From: CAZYQW01 sp964649825
Lineage (GTDB): Bacteria > Planctomycetota > B15-G4 > JADJEK01
Assembly: GCA_964649825.1 (NCBI GenBank)
Contig: CAZYQW010000024.1
Span: 51,012-115,011, forward strand
Length of the DNA stretch: 64,000 bases
Direction: 5' to 3'
Under the pieces are notes generated by a model, which ran no database searches, was not told the origin of the DNA, and saw nothing but the letters and a program-made list of their open reading frames with translations. Positions 33,600 to 42,053 of this stretch are shown here, piece by piece (the first letter of the stretch is position 1; each line of letters opens with the position of its first letter). Both the position numbers and the translations under genes were made by a program.

Positions 33600-36034
33600 C
33601 CACGGCCGCCGTCCGATCACGCGCCCGGACGTCGGATCCACGCGACGCTCCGCCGCTGATCGAACGCTACGGGGCGCTCCTCGCCCGGCTCGATGGCGTG
33701 TCCGTTCCGCGGCGCGACGACGTGCAGCCGCTGATCGGCCTTTCGCTGGCGATCCTCGCCTCCGGGCCCGACGCCGGCGAACGCGCGCCGACCGCCGGCG
33801 AAACGTGGCGGGCGGTCCGCGACGTCATCGCGAGGATGGACCCCGCGAGCCGCGATGATCTCGGCCCGCGCTTCTCGGTCGACGTGGCGACGATCGTCCG
33901 CGACCGGGGACGCCCCGACGTCGCGATCGGGATCCTCGAGAGCGAACACGCCGAACTCGCGACAGGCTCGCCGCTGCGACCGTTCGTACTCGCCGACCTC
34001 GCCGATCTCTATCGCGTGGCCGGGCGGTGGAACGAGGCCCGCGCCACGTTGCGCGCGGCCGACGACGCGGTGAGCGGAGGACGCGTCGATCCCCGCGCGA
34101 GTTTCCGCGTCCTCAACGTGCGGACGATGCTCGAGCTCACGCTCGGCCTCGTCGATCGCGCCTTTGCCACGGCCGAGGAGGCGTATCGAATCGCGGATCG
34201 CCTCGGCGACGCGTTCGGCGAGCGCTCGACCGCGACCTGGCAGCGCGCCACGCTCGCCCTCGGGACGGACGACTACGCGTACGCGCGCGACGTGCTCGAG
34301 AGCGCGCTGGCCGACGACACGATCGATGGCGCGCTTCGCGGTCGGATGCGCGTGCAGCTCGGCGTCGCGATCGCCGAGCTCGGCCGCTCCGACCCGGAGC
34401 TCGCTCGAGAGGCGGACGAGATCCTCCGCGCCGTCCTCGCCGAGGGGACGCTCGATCGATACTCGCGGTTCATCGCGCTCCGGTTCCGCGCCGACCTCGC
34501 GCGCGCCCGCGGCGCGCTCGACGACGCCGCGATCCTCCTGGCCGACGCCCGCGTCGAGGTCGCGTCCGCGCAGTCGCCGGGGACGTCGCTCCTCGCCCCG
34601 CCCGACGCGGCCTTCGTCACCGCGCTGGAAGCGTCGATCGCCCGAGGCCGTACGGTCGAGGCGGGCGACCTCCGCACGCTGCTCGACCGCCTCCGCGACG
34701 ACTACGCGCGATTCCTCGACCAGTGGCGCACCGTGCCGTACGAGCCGGGCGGCATCGGGTTCCTCCACTTCAACGAGCGGCGACGCGTGCTGAGCGAGCT
34801 GATCGCGCTCACGCTCGCGACCGAGCCGGAGGCGTCCGCCGCGGGCGACGCGTTGGCCGCGGTCTTCGCGGCGCAGGAGCTCGGTTCGCTCGCGCGCACG
34901 CTCACGGCCGGGACGGGATCGCTCGACGACGTCCGCCGGCTCGTACCCCCCGACGGCGTGATGCTGATCTACGTGCCCGGTCCGCTCGCCACCCACCTCT
35001 TCGTCGTCGAGCCGTCGAACCTCCAAGTCTTCACGCTGGCCGGGCGCGACTCGCTCGAGGACGACCTCAGGCGCTTCGTAGCGTCGGTCATCCGCTTCCC
35101 CGGCGTCGATCGGGAGAGCGTGTCGGCCAGCCGCCGGGCGGTGGCTCGCCTGGGACGCACGGTCGTCGGCCGGCTCTTCCCTGTCGCGGTCCGCGATACC
35201 CTCTCACGCAAGCGCCGCCTCACGATCGTGGGCAGCGACCTGCTCTGTCACCTGCCGTTCGAGTGCCTCCCCTTCGGCGACGGCGATGCGACGTTCGGGA
35301 CGCGTTTCGCGATGAACGACCTCCCGTCTCTTCCGGTCGGAGCGCGCCTGGCGACGCGCGCGGCCGCGCCGCGTCCCGCGAACGGGCCGGCCGTCTCGCT
35401 GTGCGTGATCGGCGCGCCTCGGCCGAGCGAGGCGGTGCAGCACCGTTGGCCCGCGCTCGCTCCGCTCTCCCTCGACTCCGAGCAACGACGACGACTCATC
35501 CATCCGTTCGAGCCCGAGCACGTCCGCGTGTGGCTCGGCGACGACGCGACGCGCGCGCGGCTGCGCCGGCCGGAGGTCGAAAGCGCCGCCCTGCTTCACG
35601 TGGTCGCGCACGGCTGCTTCCGCTCCGAGCTCGCCCTACCCGCCGGGCTCCTGCTCTCGCCCGATCGCCCGGACGATGACGGAATCGTCGGCTGCGAGGA
35701 AATCCTCCGCCTGTCCGTCCCGCCGATCGTGGCGCTCTCCTGCTGCGGCGCGGCGCGCGGTCAGGAGCGGCGCGGCGAGGACGGCCTGACCCACCTCGGC
35801 GGCGCGTTCCTGGTCGCCGGCGCGAGCTGCGTCGTGCTGTCCCGCTTCCAGCTCGAGTACAGCGCGACGCTCGAGCTGGTCGCCGCCTTCCAGACGCGCC
35901 TCGCCGCGGGAGACGCCGCCGCCGAGGCGCTGCGAGCCGCCCGCGCGACGCTCCACCAGGACGATCGTCGTCGCCATCCGTTCTTCCATTCGCTGCTGCG
36001 CGTGTACGGCGTCGATCCGATCGAAGCGCGATGA
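33503..36034 (+). CDS. TPR-CHAT (caspase-like) cysteine protease, exported or membrane-anchored
   Basis: The protein has about 843 residues. The start is uncertain: GTG 33503 or TTG 33521 would include a hydrophobic stretch (VGLLVGLALLTLTTAAV) that looks like a signal anchor, and both lie inside the anti-sigma 3' end. Residues about 60-420 are TPR-like helical repeats (FVLADLADLYRVAGRWNEARATLRAAD; VDRAFATAEEAYRIADRLG). The C-terminal CHAT domain has ALLHVVAHGCF with His703 and IVALSCCGAARG with Cys748, plus SRFQLEYSATLELVAAF and LRAARATLHQ. CHAT peptidases are caspase-clade proteases, used in regulated proteolysis. The operon context suggests action in sigma-factor signalling. Confidence 0.85.
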   Translation: MAGHHSLHAGDLRRRGRVRRVGLLVGLALLTLTTAAVRSRARTSDPRDAPPLIERYGALLARLDGVSVPRRDDVQPLIGLSLAILASGPDAGERAPTAGETWRAVRDVIARMDPASRDDLGPRFSVDVATIVRDRGRPDVAIGILESEHAELATGSPLRPFVLADLADLYRVAGRWNEARATLRAADDAVSGGRVDPRASFRVLNVRTMLELTLGLVDRAFATAEEAYRIADRLGDAFGERSTATWQRATLALGTDDYAYARDVLESALADDTIDGALRGRMRVQLGVAIAELGRSDPELAREADEILRAVLAEGTLDRYSRFIALRFRADLARARGALDDAAILLADARVEVASAQSPGTSLLAPPDAAFVTALEASIARGRTVEAGDLRTLLDRLRDDYARFLDQWRTVPYEPGGIGFLHFNERRRVLSELIALTLATEPEASAAGDALAAVFAAQELGSLARTLTAGTGSLDDVRRLVPPDGVMLIYVPGPLATHLFVVEPSNLQVFTLAGRDSLEDDLRRFVASVIRFPGVDRESVSASRRAVARLGRTVVGRLFPVAVRDTLSRKRRLTIVGSDLLCHLPFECLPFGDGDATFGTRFAMNDLPSLPVGARLATRAAAPRPANGPAVSLCVIGAPRPSEAVQHRWPALAPLSLDSEQRRRLIHPFEPEHVRVWLGDDATRARLRRPEVESAALLHVVAHGCFRSELALPAGLLLSPDRPDDDGIVGCEEILRLSVPPIVALSCCGAARGQERRGEDGLTHLGGAFLVAGASCVVLSRFQLEYSATLELVAAFQTRLAAGDAAAEALRAARATLHQDDRRRHPFFHSLLRVYGVDPIEAR

Positions 36035-36047
36035 CGGGGCGACGCCA

Positions 36048-37877
36048 CTACGAACCGGGGACGAGCGGCCCGTTGCCGGCGACCTCGACCGCGGGTGGGA
36101 CCGTCGGGGCGAAGAGCGGATCGAGGGGCGGGATCCGGGCCTGCGGCACGTAGCCGCCGAGCAGCACGCCGCCGTCGGATCCAGGCGTGGAGAACGGGAT
36201 CGTCACCGGCCAGGCGCCCGGAAGAGACGTCAGATAGGTCATCGAAACGGTCGACGGCGAGAACTCCGCCGTCAGGCCCCCCGCGTAGGCGCGCCTCGCT
36301 TGAACGACGTTGGTGCCGTCCCACTCGACGAACCCGATCGTGAGGAAGTACCGATCCGTGAAGCCCTCGGCGGCAGGGAAGGCGGGCATCGGAAGCGTGA
36401 ACGAAATCCGCCAGGTGTCGCCGTTCACCGCGATGGGCGACGGGTCGACGAAGACGACGTGGCCGACGGCCACGCTCTGCACGTACGTCGCGCCTTCCGG
36501 CTGATACCAGAGCATGAGCTCGAGATCGTCGACCGGCGGTGCGAACGCGTCCCACGCGTCCCGCACGTCGACGTCGATCTGGATCGCTCCCACGTTCGGT
36601 GTCCCCTCGAGCTCGATCCAGAACGTCGTCGCCTTGAAGACCGGATGCGCCGAGCCGGCACCGACTTGCTCGGGCAATGGGATCTCGACCGCCGGATGGA
36701 GGACCGCGAACTCGGCGTCGAAGACCGGGGTGAACGCGTCCGCGAGACCGTCGTCGTCGAGGTCGGCGAGGACGGGCACCGCGGTATTTCCGTCCATCGA
36801 CACGGCCGGGTCGCCGAGCGGCACCGCAACGGTCACGCCGCTCGTGAACGGCGCGTACACGAAGCTCGGAGTCGCGGTGAACGAGCCGCCGCTCTGCGCG
36901 CCGCGCTGGTTGAGGAGCAGTCTCAAGTCGTGTGCCGCCTGATGCGCGACGAGCAGGTCGTCGTCGCCGTCGCCGTCTCGGTCGCCGGCCGCGAGCCCGA
37001 CGACGTCGATCGATGATTCAGCCGGAAGCTGCAGCGCGAGATCCTCGTCCTCCTCGTACGCCGAGTGGACGCCGAGGCGCTGCTTGGTGCCGCTCAACGT
37101 GCGATAGACAAGTGCGACGCGCTCGATGGATGGGGTCGGCCCGCCGGGCTGAGCCACTACGGCCATGAAGTTGTCGGCGTGAACGCAGCGTCGATGCCAG
37201 AGGCGCTCGCCGGCGAGATCGAAGATCTCGAGACCGTAGGTCGAGCAGACCGCGACCTGTCGGTTCGCCGATCCCGTCCACCCCACGTCCTCGAGATCGA
37301 GGATCTCGTGACCCGCCGCCGCCGCGAACGATGGCGCGACGACCCATGCTCCAGGCGCGCTCTGCATCACGGGAGTCACGGTGACGCGGTCGGCGCCGAC
37401 CACGAGGAGATCGAACCGAGCGTCACCGTCCAGGTCGCCGGAGCGCACCCGCGACGCGCCGGCGAACGCCGCGAACGGAACGTCGACGATCGTGAATCGG
37501 TCCGGCATCGCCGTCGCGTCGTACGACCGAAGGTGAAGCCCGAACGCGTCGACGACGGCGAGCACGTCAACCCCGGAACCCGCTCCGCCGGGAACGAAGT
37601 CCGCGTCGTTCACCGCCCCCGCGAGCGGCCACAGTGTCGCGTGCGTCGCCGGGGCGATGAGGCAGACGGCGGTCGATCCGCGCATCACGACCGCGGTCGA
37701 CCCGGGGCCGACTCCGACCCGGCCGACGGTCGTACGGCCGAACGCTCCGCTTGCCGCCACCGTCCACTCGATCTGGTTCGACGGCGACACGAACTCGCCA
37801 TGAGCCGCCTGCCGGGCGTTCACCTCGCGGGCGACGAGCACGAGAAGGAGGACGAGCACGCCGAACGGACGTTGCAT
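36048..37877 (-). CDS. Exported VCBS/FG-GAP repeat protein
   Basis: The protein has 609 residues; ATG 37877 follows GGAG at 9 bases and begins a signal peptide (FGVLVLLLVLVAREVNA). Calcium-binding-type repeats of the FG-GAP/VCBS class are visible in LDGDARFDLLVVG, DRDGDGDDDLLVAHQ and ADLDDDGLADAFTPV. They predict a partial seven-bladed propeller. The C-terminal third is a beta-sandwich-like region (FWIELEGTPNVGAIQIDVDVRD; DRYFLTIGFVEWDG). No catalytic motif is seen. It is probably a secreted or surface protein. It ends 14 bases from the convergent CHAT gene. Confidence 0.8.
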   Translation of the reverse strand: MQRPFGVLVLLLVLVAREVNARQAAHGEFVSPSNQIEWTVAASGAFGRTTVGRVGVGPGSTAVVMRGSTAVCLIAPATHATLWPLAGAVNDADFVPGGAGSGVDVLAVVDAFGLHLRSYDATAMPDRFTIVDVPFAAFAGASRVRSGDLDGDARFDLLVVGADRVTVTPVMQSAPGAWVVAPSFAAAAGHEILDLEDVGWTGSANRQVAVCSTYGLEIFDLAGERLWHRRCVHADNFMAVVAQPGGPTPSIERVALVYRTLSGTKQRLGVHSAYEEDEDLALQLPAESSIDVVGLAAGDRDGDGDDDLLVAHQAAHDLRLLLNQRGAQSGGSFTATPSFVYAPFTSGVTVAVPLGDPAVSMDGNTAVPVLADLDDDGLADAFTPVFDAEFAVLHPAVEIPLPEQVGAGSAHPVFKATTFWIELEGTPNVGAIQIDVDVRDAWDAFAPPVDDLELMLWYQPEGATYVQSVAVGHVVFVDPSPIAVNGDTWRISFTLPMPAFPAAEGFTDRYFLTIGFVEWDGTNVVQARRAYAGGLTAEFSPSTVSMTYLTSLPGAWPVTIPFSTPGSDGGVLLGGYVPQARIPPLDPLFAPTVPPAVEVAGNGPLVPGS

Positions 37878-38093
37878 CGCGGCATTCTCCGGGGTGGGGT
37901 CGGTTCCAGGAGCGTATCCGAGTCCGCACGCAGCGATCGAGCGGTTGCGAAGCCCCATCGTCGTCGCCGCTCGTCGTCACCCGGTTTGGATACGCGCCTG
38001 GCCCGCTCCCGGCGGCGCGGAACACGCCGGCGGGAGCCCCGTTGGTCGCCGATCGCTCGCGATCGGTTCTCCGGTTTCGAGGTTTTTCTCGCG

Positions 38094-39992
38094 TCAGGGA
38101 AGGAACCCGATGTCGAGACCATCGGACGTGTTCCGCCCGGTTCCAGGGTCGTTGTACCAGAACTGGAAGTAGAGGCGGGAACCGGCGAGGACGAGCGCCG
38201 CCGCCGCCGGCATCGTGAGGTCGACCTGGTACGTGATCGTCGAACCCGTGACGCTGAGGAGCGGCGGGAGCCGGTGGATGCCGCCCGTCACGAGGAGGAA
38301 CCCGTTGTAGAACGTCGGGTACGTCGGACCGGGTTGCTGCCCGGGTCCGAAGAAGAACTCACCGGCGCCGACGCCGGGAAGCCCGGTGCAGATCAGCGTG
38401 AGATCGTTCGCGGAGATGCTCGCCGATCCGGTCGCGCTGATCCGCGCGGGAACGCCCGACGAGTTCGGGTTCGCGGGACCGTACGGGATGCCGATGCGGT
38501 ACGCGCCCGAGTAGAACCGCGCGACGCCCGCGTCGACGACGCCCCCGAAGTCGGTCAGCGCCCCTCCGATTCCCAGGTCGTCCACTCCGTCCGCGTCGAG
38601 GTCGCCGACGTTCCGTACGGCTTCGCCGACGACGTCGTTCGATCCGCACGCCTCCGAATAGATCTTCAGCACGTTGCCCGTCGCGCCGGACATCAAGTAC
38701 GCGGCGCCGGAGTCGACGAACTCGGGACCGAAGCTCGGCCAGTTCAGCACGTCGTTCAGGTTGTCCGGATCCCAGTTCGAGCCGGTCGCGGTGCCGACGA
38801 TCAGGTCGTCCACGCCGTCGCCGTCGAGGTCGCCCATGTTGTCGATGGACTGACCGAAGCGATCGAAGAGCCCGAAGATGTACGGGTTCACCAGGGTGGA
38901 TCCAGGATTCCAGTTCGCGAGCTCGACCGGCGTCGCGCCGAAGACGGAGATTCCATCGAACACCCGGACGTGCCCGTAGCCCGAGCCGAATCCGGGCTGA
39001 CCGACGGCGAGGTCGCGGAAGCCGTCGCCGTTCGCGTCGAGCGTCGTCATCGACCACGAGAACAGCTCGCCGGACGCGGTCGTGTCGAGCAATTGCAGCG
39101 AGGCTCCGGTGCCTCCCTCGTAGACGTGCACCTGCCCGAAGTCGACCCCGTTGAAGACCAGCGGCGCGCCGACCGCGAACTCGGGGATGCCGTCGCCCGT
39201 CCAGTCCTCGAGCATCGTGCTCGTATGCCCGAACCAGGACCCGTACGACGGCCCGTCGATCCGCAGGAGCGTGCTCAGGGTGGTCGGGTCGACGATGCGC
39301 ACGTAGCCGATCGACAGGAGCGACGGCGACGAACCGTTCCCCAGCGGAGCGCCGATCAAGACTTCGGAGATCCCGTCGCCGGTCCAGTCGCCGATCTGGT
39401 TCAAGTGCGAGCCGAAGAACGCGGACTGAGGCGACGTCGCGGTCGGGGTCACGCCGCCCGAGATCACGCCGATCGGCGCGGGGTTCGGGACACCGCTCAC
39501 GAGGCTCGCCCCCGAGTAGAGCAGGACGCGCCCGTGACGAACGTTCGGTCCGACGATGTTGCCCTCGCCGGCCGTCATCATCAAGTCGGGCACGCCGTCG
39601 CCCGTCACGTCGCCCACCCCGAGCACGGCGGTCCCGAAGTGATCGAACGCGGCCGGACCATAGAGGGTGTTCACGACGGTGGCGCCGGGGCTGTCCGCCA
39701 CTCCGGTAGCGGCTCCGCACGGCCCGGTCGCCGGACCAGTGGCGAAGCCATCGTAGATCCAGAGCGCGCCCCCTTCGGGCGGGAAGGTCGGAAGCGCGCC
39801 GAAGTCGCGCGGCTCGCCGACGGCGACGTCGCCGGAGCCGTTCATGTTGACGTCGCCGATCCCGTCCAGGACCACGCCGTGCGAACCGGCAACGGGATCG
39901 GAGGTGCGGAACAACGGTGCCTGCGCGGACGCGACTCCGCCGATGACGGCGGCAAGCACGAGCGCGCCGGCGTGCGGCGTGCGTGCAATCAT
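38094..39992 (-). CDS. Exported FG-GAP (integrin alpha-like) repeat protein
   Basis: The protein has 632 residues; ATG 39992 has GGAG 8 bases upstream. A signal peptide (LVLAAVIGGVASAQA) is followed by seven FG-GAP repeats, with motifs such as GVGDVTGDGVPDLMMTAG, IGDWTGDGISEVLIGAP, MGDLDGDGVDDLIVGTA and VGDLDADGVDDLGIGGA. The DxDGDGxxD loops bind Ca2+ in integrins. The C-terminal 130 residues (ISATGSASISANDLTLICTGLPG onward in pieces) form a short beta domain typical of this planctomycete protein type. It is probably an extracellular or surface protein, possibly adhesive. Confidence 0.9.
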   Translation of the reverse strand: MIARTPHAGALVLAAVIGGVASAQAPLFRTSDPVAGSHGVVLDGIGDVNMNGSGDVAVGEPRDFGALPTFPPEGGALWIYDGFATGPATGPCGAATGVADSPGATVVNTLYGPAAFDHFGTAVLGVGDVTGDGVPDLMMTAGEGNIVGPNVRHGRVLLYSGASLVSGVPNPAPIGVISGGVTPTATSPQSAFFGSHLNQIGDWTGDGISEVLIGAPLGNGSSPSLLSIGYVRIVDPTTLSTLLRIDGPSYGSWFGHTSTMLEDWTGDGIPEFAVGAPLVFNGVDFGQVHVYEGGTGASLQLLDTTASGELFSWSMTTLDANGDGFRDLAVGQPGFGSGYGHVRVFDGISVFGATPVELANWNPGSTLVNPYIFGLFDRFGQSIDNMGDLDGDGVDDLIVGTATGSNWDPDNLNDVLNWPSFGPEFVDSGAAYLMSGATGNVLKIYSEACGSNDVVGEAVRNVGDLDADGVDDLGIGGALTDFGGVVDAGVARFYSGAYRIGIPYGPANPNSSGVPARISATGSASISANDLTLICTGLPGVGAGEFFFGPGQQPGPTYPTFYNGFLLVTGGIHRLPPLLSVTGSTITYQVDLTMPAAAALVLAGSRLYFQFWYNDPGTGRNTSDGLDIGFLP

Positions 39993-40126
39993 GGTGTTTC
40001 TCCGATCTGGGAACGAGAGCTCGCGCGCCTCGACCGACTCGTGCGGGGACGCGCGGCGGATCGGCTATGAGTGCCCGCGGATGGACGGACGGTTCTCGGT
40101 TTCCGCGACGAAACCGCGAAACGCGT

Positions 40127-41890
40127 TCAGGCGTCGCGCGTCGCGCGGATGGTGCCGTCTCTCGCCTCGACCAGGATCGCGGCGACCTCTCCGTCCTCCC
40201 CGACCTCGAATCGGATGCGCTGCTCGAGGTCATCGAGCCAGTCGAACGAGGCGAACGAGACGTACGGGGCGAGCTCGTCCTCCGCGAGCGCTCGGAACGT
40301 CGGGTCGCTCCAGCGTTCCTCGAAGGCGATCTCGGCGAGGGCCCCGTCCCGCCACCGCGCGATCAGGACCTCGCTCCCGCGTTCGAACTCGATCCGAACG
40401 ACGACCATGAGCCCGAACGGGTCGGCGCGGCAGCCCTCGACGTGGAACCGCTGGAATCGGCCGTACTTGTCGACCATCTCGGACCGGACGCGACTGAGCA
40501 TCCACTCGACCGCGCGGGGCGGGAGGCGATCGCCGAACGCCTCGTAGAAGGGTCGCAGATCACCGCGTTCCCACGCGTCGAACGCCTTGCGCGTGCGCTG
40601 CGTCGCCGAGACAGCGGCGTCGGCGCGCGCGAAATCTCCGCCGTGCAGGAAGAAGAAGCCGCGATCATCCGTCGCGACGACGCGCAGGCCCACGCCCTCG
40701 GCGGCGACGTGGAACGTGAGACCGGACGAATCGGTGAACGACCCCTCGTACGAGTCGAGGCGGGCCGTCTCCAGGCCGCCCACGTACGGCGGCAACGTGT
40801 AGCTCCCGAACAGCACGTCGATGAGCGCGTCCGCCACCGGGTACGCACGGATCTCGGCCGCGTTCCCCAGCACGAGGATCAGCACGTCGAGGTTGGTGAG
40901 CCGCCGGAGGTCGGCGCTCTGGACTCCATCGCAGTCGCCGAACTGTCGCAGCACCCGACCGGCGCGCGGGTGATCCTCGATCGTCCAGCCGTAGCCGAAC
41001 GAGCCGTTGCCGCCGACGCCGACGTACGGCGTGAACATCGTCGCCGCGGCCTCGGTCGACAACGCCGTCCCTTCGTTCAACGCGCAGTGCCACCGGTACA
41101 GGTCGAAGAGCGTCGAGTGCACGCCGTCGCTCCCCCGGATCGACCAGCTCGGCCCGTGCTCGCCGAACCCGTGCTCGACGATCGTGCCTATGTCGCCGCC
41201 GGCTCGCGATCCATGCGCGAGCCGGCGCGGATCCCAGGCCGGCCGCATGCAGCCCGTCTGTCTCATTTCGAGCGGCTCGAAGAAGGACGTGGACAGGAAC
41301 GACTCGTAATCGGAGCCGGCCACCTTCTCGATCACCATCGCGAGCAGGACGTAGGCGGCGTTCGAGACCGCGCAGCCGGTGCCCGGCTCGAATCGTAGCG
41401 GCGATGCCCACAGCGCCTCGAGCCAACCCTTCGGCGTCGGCTCGCCGTCCTGGGCGGCCGCCGCACCGACGGACGACGGCAGCCCCGACGTATGCGTCAG
41501 CAATTGGTGAAGCGTGATCCGGCACTTCTCCTCGGGGACGCCGTCGAAGAAGCGCGGGAGAGCGTCGTCGTACGAGAGATCCTGGTTCGCGACCAGGCGC
41601 GCGACGGCGGCCGCGGTGAACGACTTCGTGATCGCGCCGAGCGGGAAGACGGTGCCGACGTCGTTCGCGACGTCGAGATCGATCGAAGCGCGCCCGTAGC
41701 CGCGCGCCAAGAGCACGCGATCGTCCTCGGACACGAGGACCGCGCCCGAGAACCCCCACGACGTGATCCGTTTGAGGTACTCGTCGATCTCGGCGCCCTC
41801 TTCACCATGGATCGTCTCCTGGTCGGCGGCGCGGAGGACCGACGACAGCAGCAACGTGGCGACGAGAGCGAGCGTCCTCGAATTCGACAT
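40127..41890 (-). CDS. Exported beta-lactamase/esterase-fold serine hydrolase homologue lacking the catalytic residues
   Basis: The protein has 587 residues; ATG 41890 has AGGGGAT 7 bases upstream and a signal peptide (LALVATLLLSSVLRAA). The class C beta-lactamase/DD-peptidase fold is clear: GFSGAVLVSEDDRVLLARGYGRAS, ITLHQLLTHTSGLP, NAAYVLLAMVIEKVAG and FGYGWTIEDH. At the three catalytic motifs the key residues are changed. SxxK reads AITK (Ala86 instead of Ser, with Lys89 kept), Y-x-N reads VSN (Val175), and the final HxG reads FGD (F317). The C-terminal 220 residues have no recognised domain. It is divergent from the lipoprotein gene at 42054. It is most likely a non-enzymatic binding or scaffolding protein. 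Confidence 0.85.
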   Translation of the reverse strand: MSNSRTLALVATLLLSSVLRAADQETIHGEEGAEIDEYLKRITSWGFSGAVLVSEDDRVLLARGYGRASIDLDVANDVGTVFPLGAITKSFTAAAVARLVANQDLSYDDALPRFFDGVPEEKCRITLHQLLTHTSGLPSSVGAAAAQDGEPTPKGWLEALWASPLRFEPGTGCAVSNAAYVLLAMVIEKVAGSDYESFLSTSFFEPLEMRQTGCMRPAWDPRRLAHGSRAGGDIGTIVEHGFGEHGPSWSIRGSDGVHSTLFDLYRWHCALNEGTALSTEAAATMFTPYVGVGGNGSFGYGWTIEDHPRAGRVLRQFGDCDGVQSADLRRLTNLDVLILVLGNAAEIRAYPVADALIDVLFGSYTLPPYVGGLETARLDSYEGSFTDSSGLTFHVAAEGVGLRVVATDDRGFFFLHGGDFARADAAVSATQRTRKAFDAWERGDLRPFYEAFGDRLPPRAVEWMLSRVRSEMVDKYGRFQRFHVEGCRADPFGLMVVVRIEFERGSEVLIARWRDGALAEIAFEERWSDPTFRALAEDELAPYVSFASFDWLDDLEQRIRFEVGEDGEVAAILVEARDGTIRATRDA

Positions 41891-42053
41891 CGATCGATCC
41901 CCTGGTGTTCTTTGGTGTCCTTGGGCGAGGAGTTCGTGGCAGCGGGCTGATGCCCCGAATCCGACACGATCGAGCGCCGGCGAAGTGAGATCGAAATCTG
42001 GATTTCCGCGCCGGTGAACCCAGAACGTCGGCGCGCCTGTATATCTGCACCTC

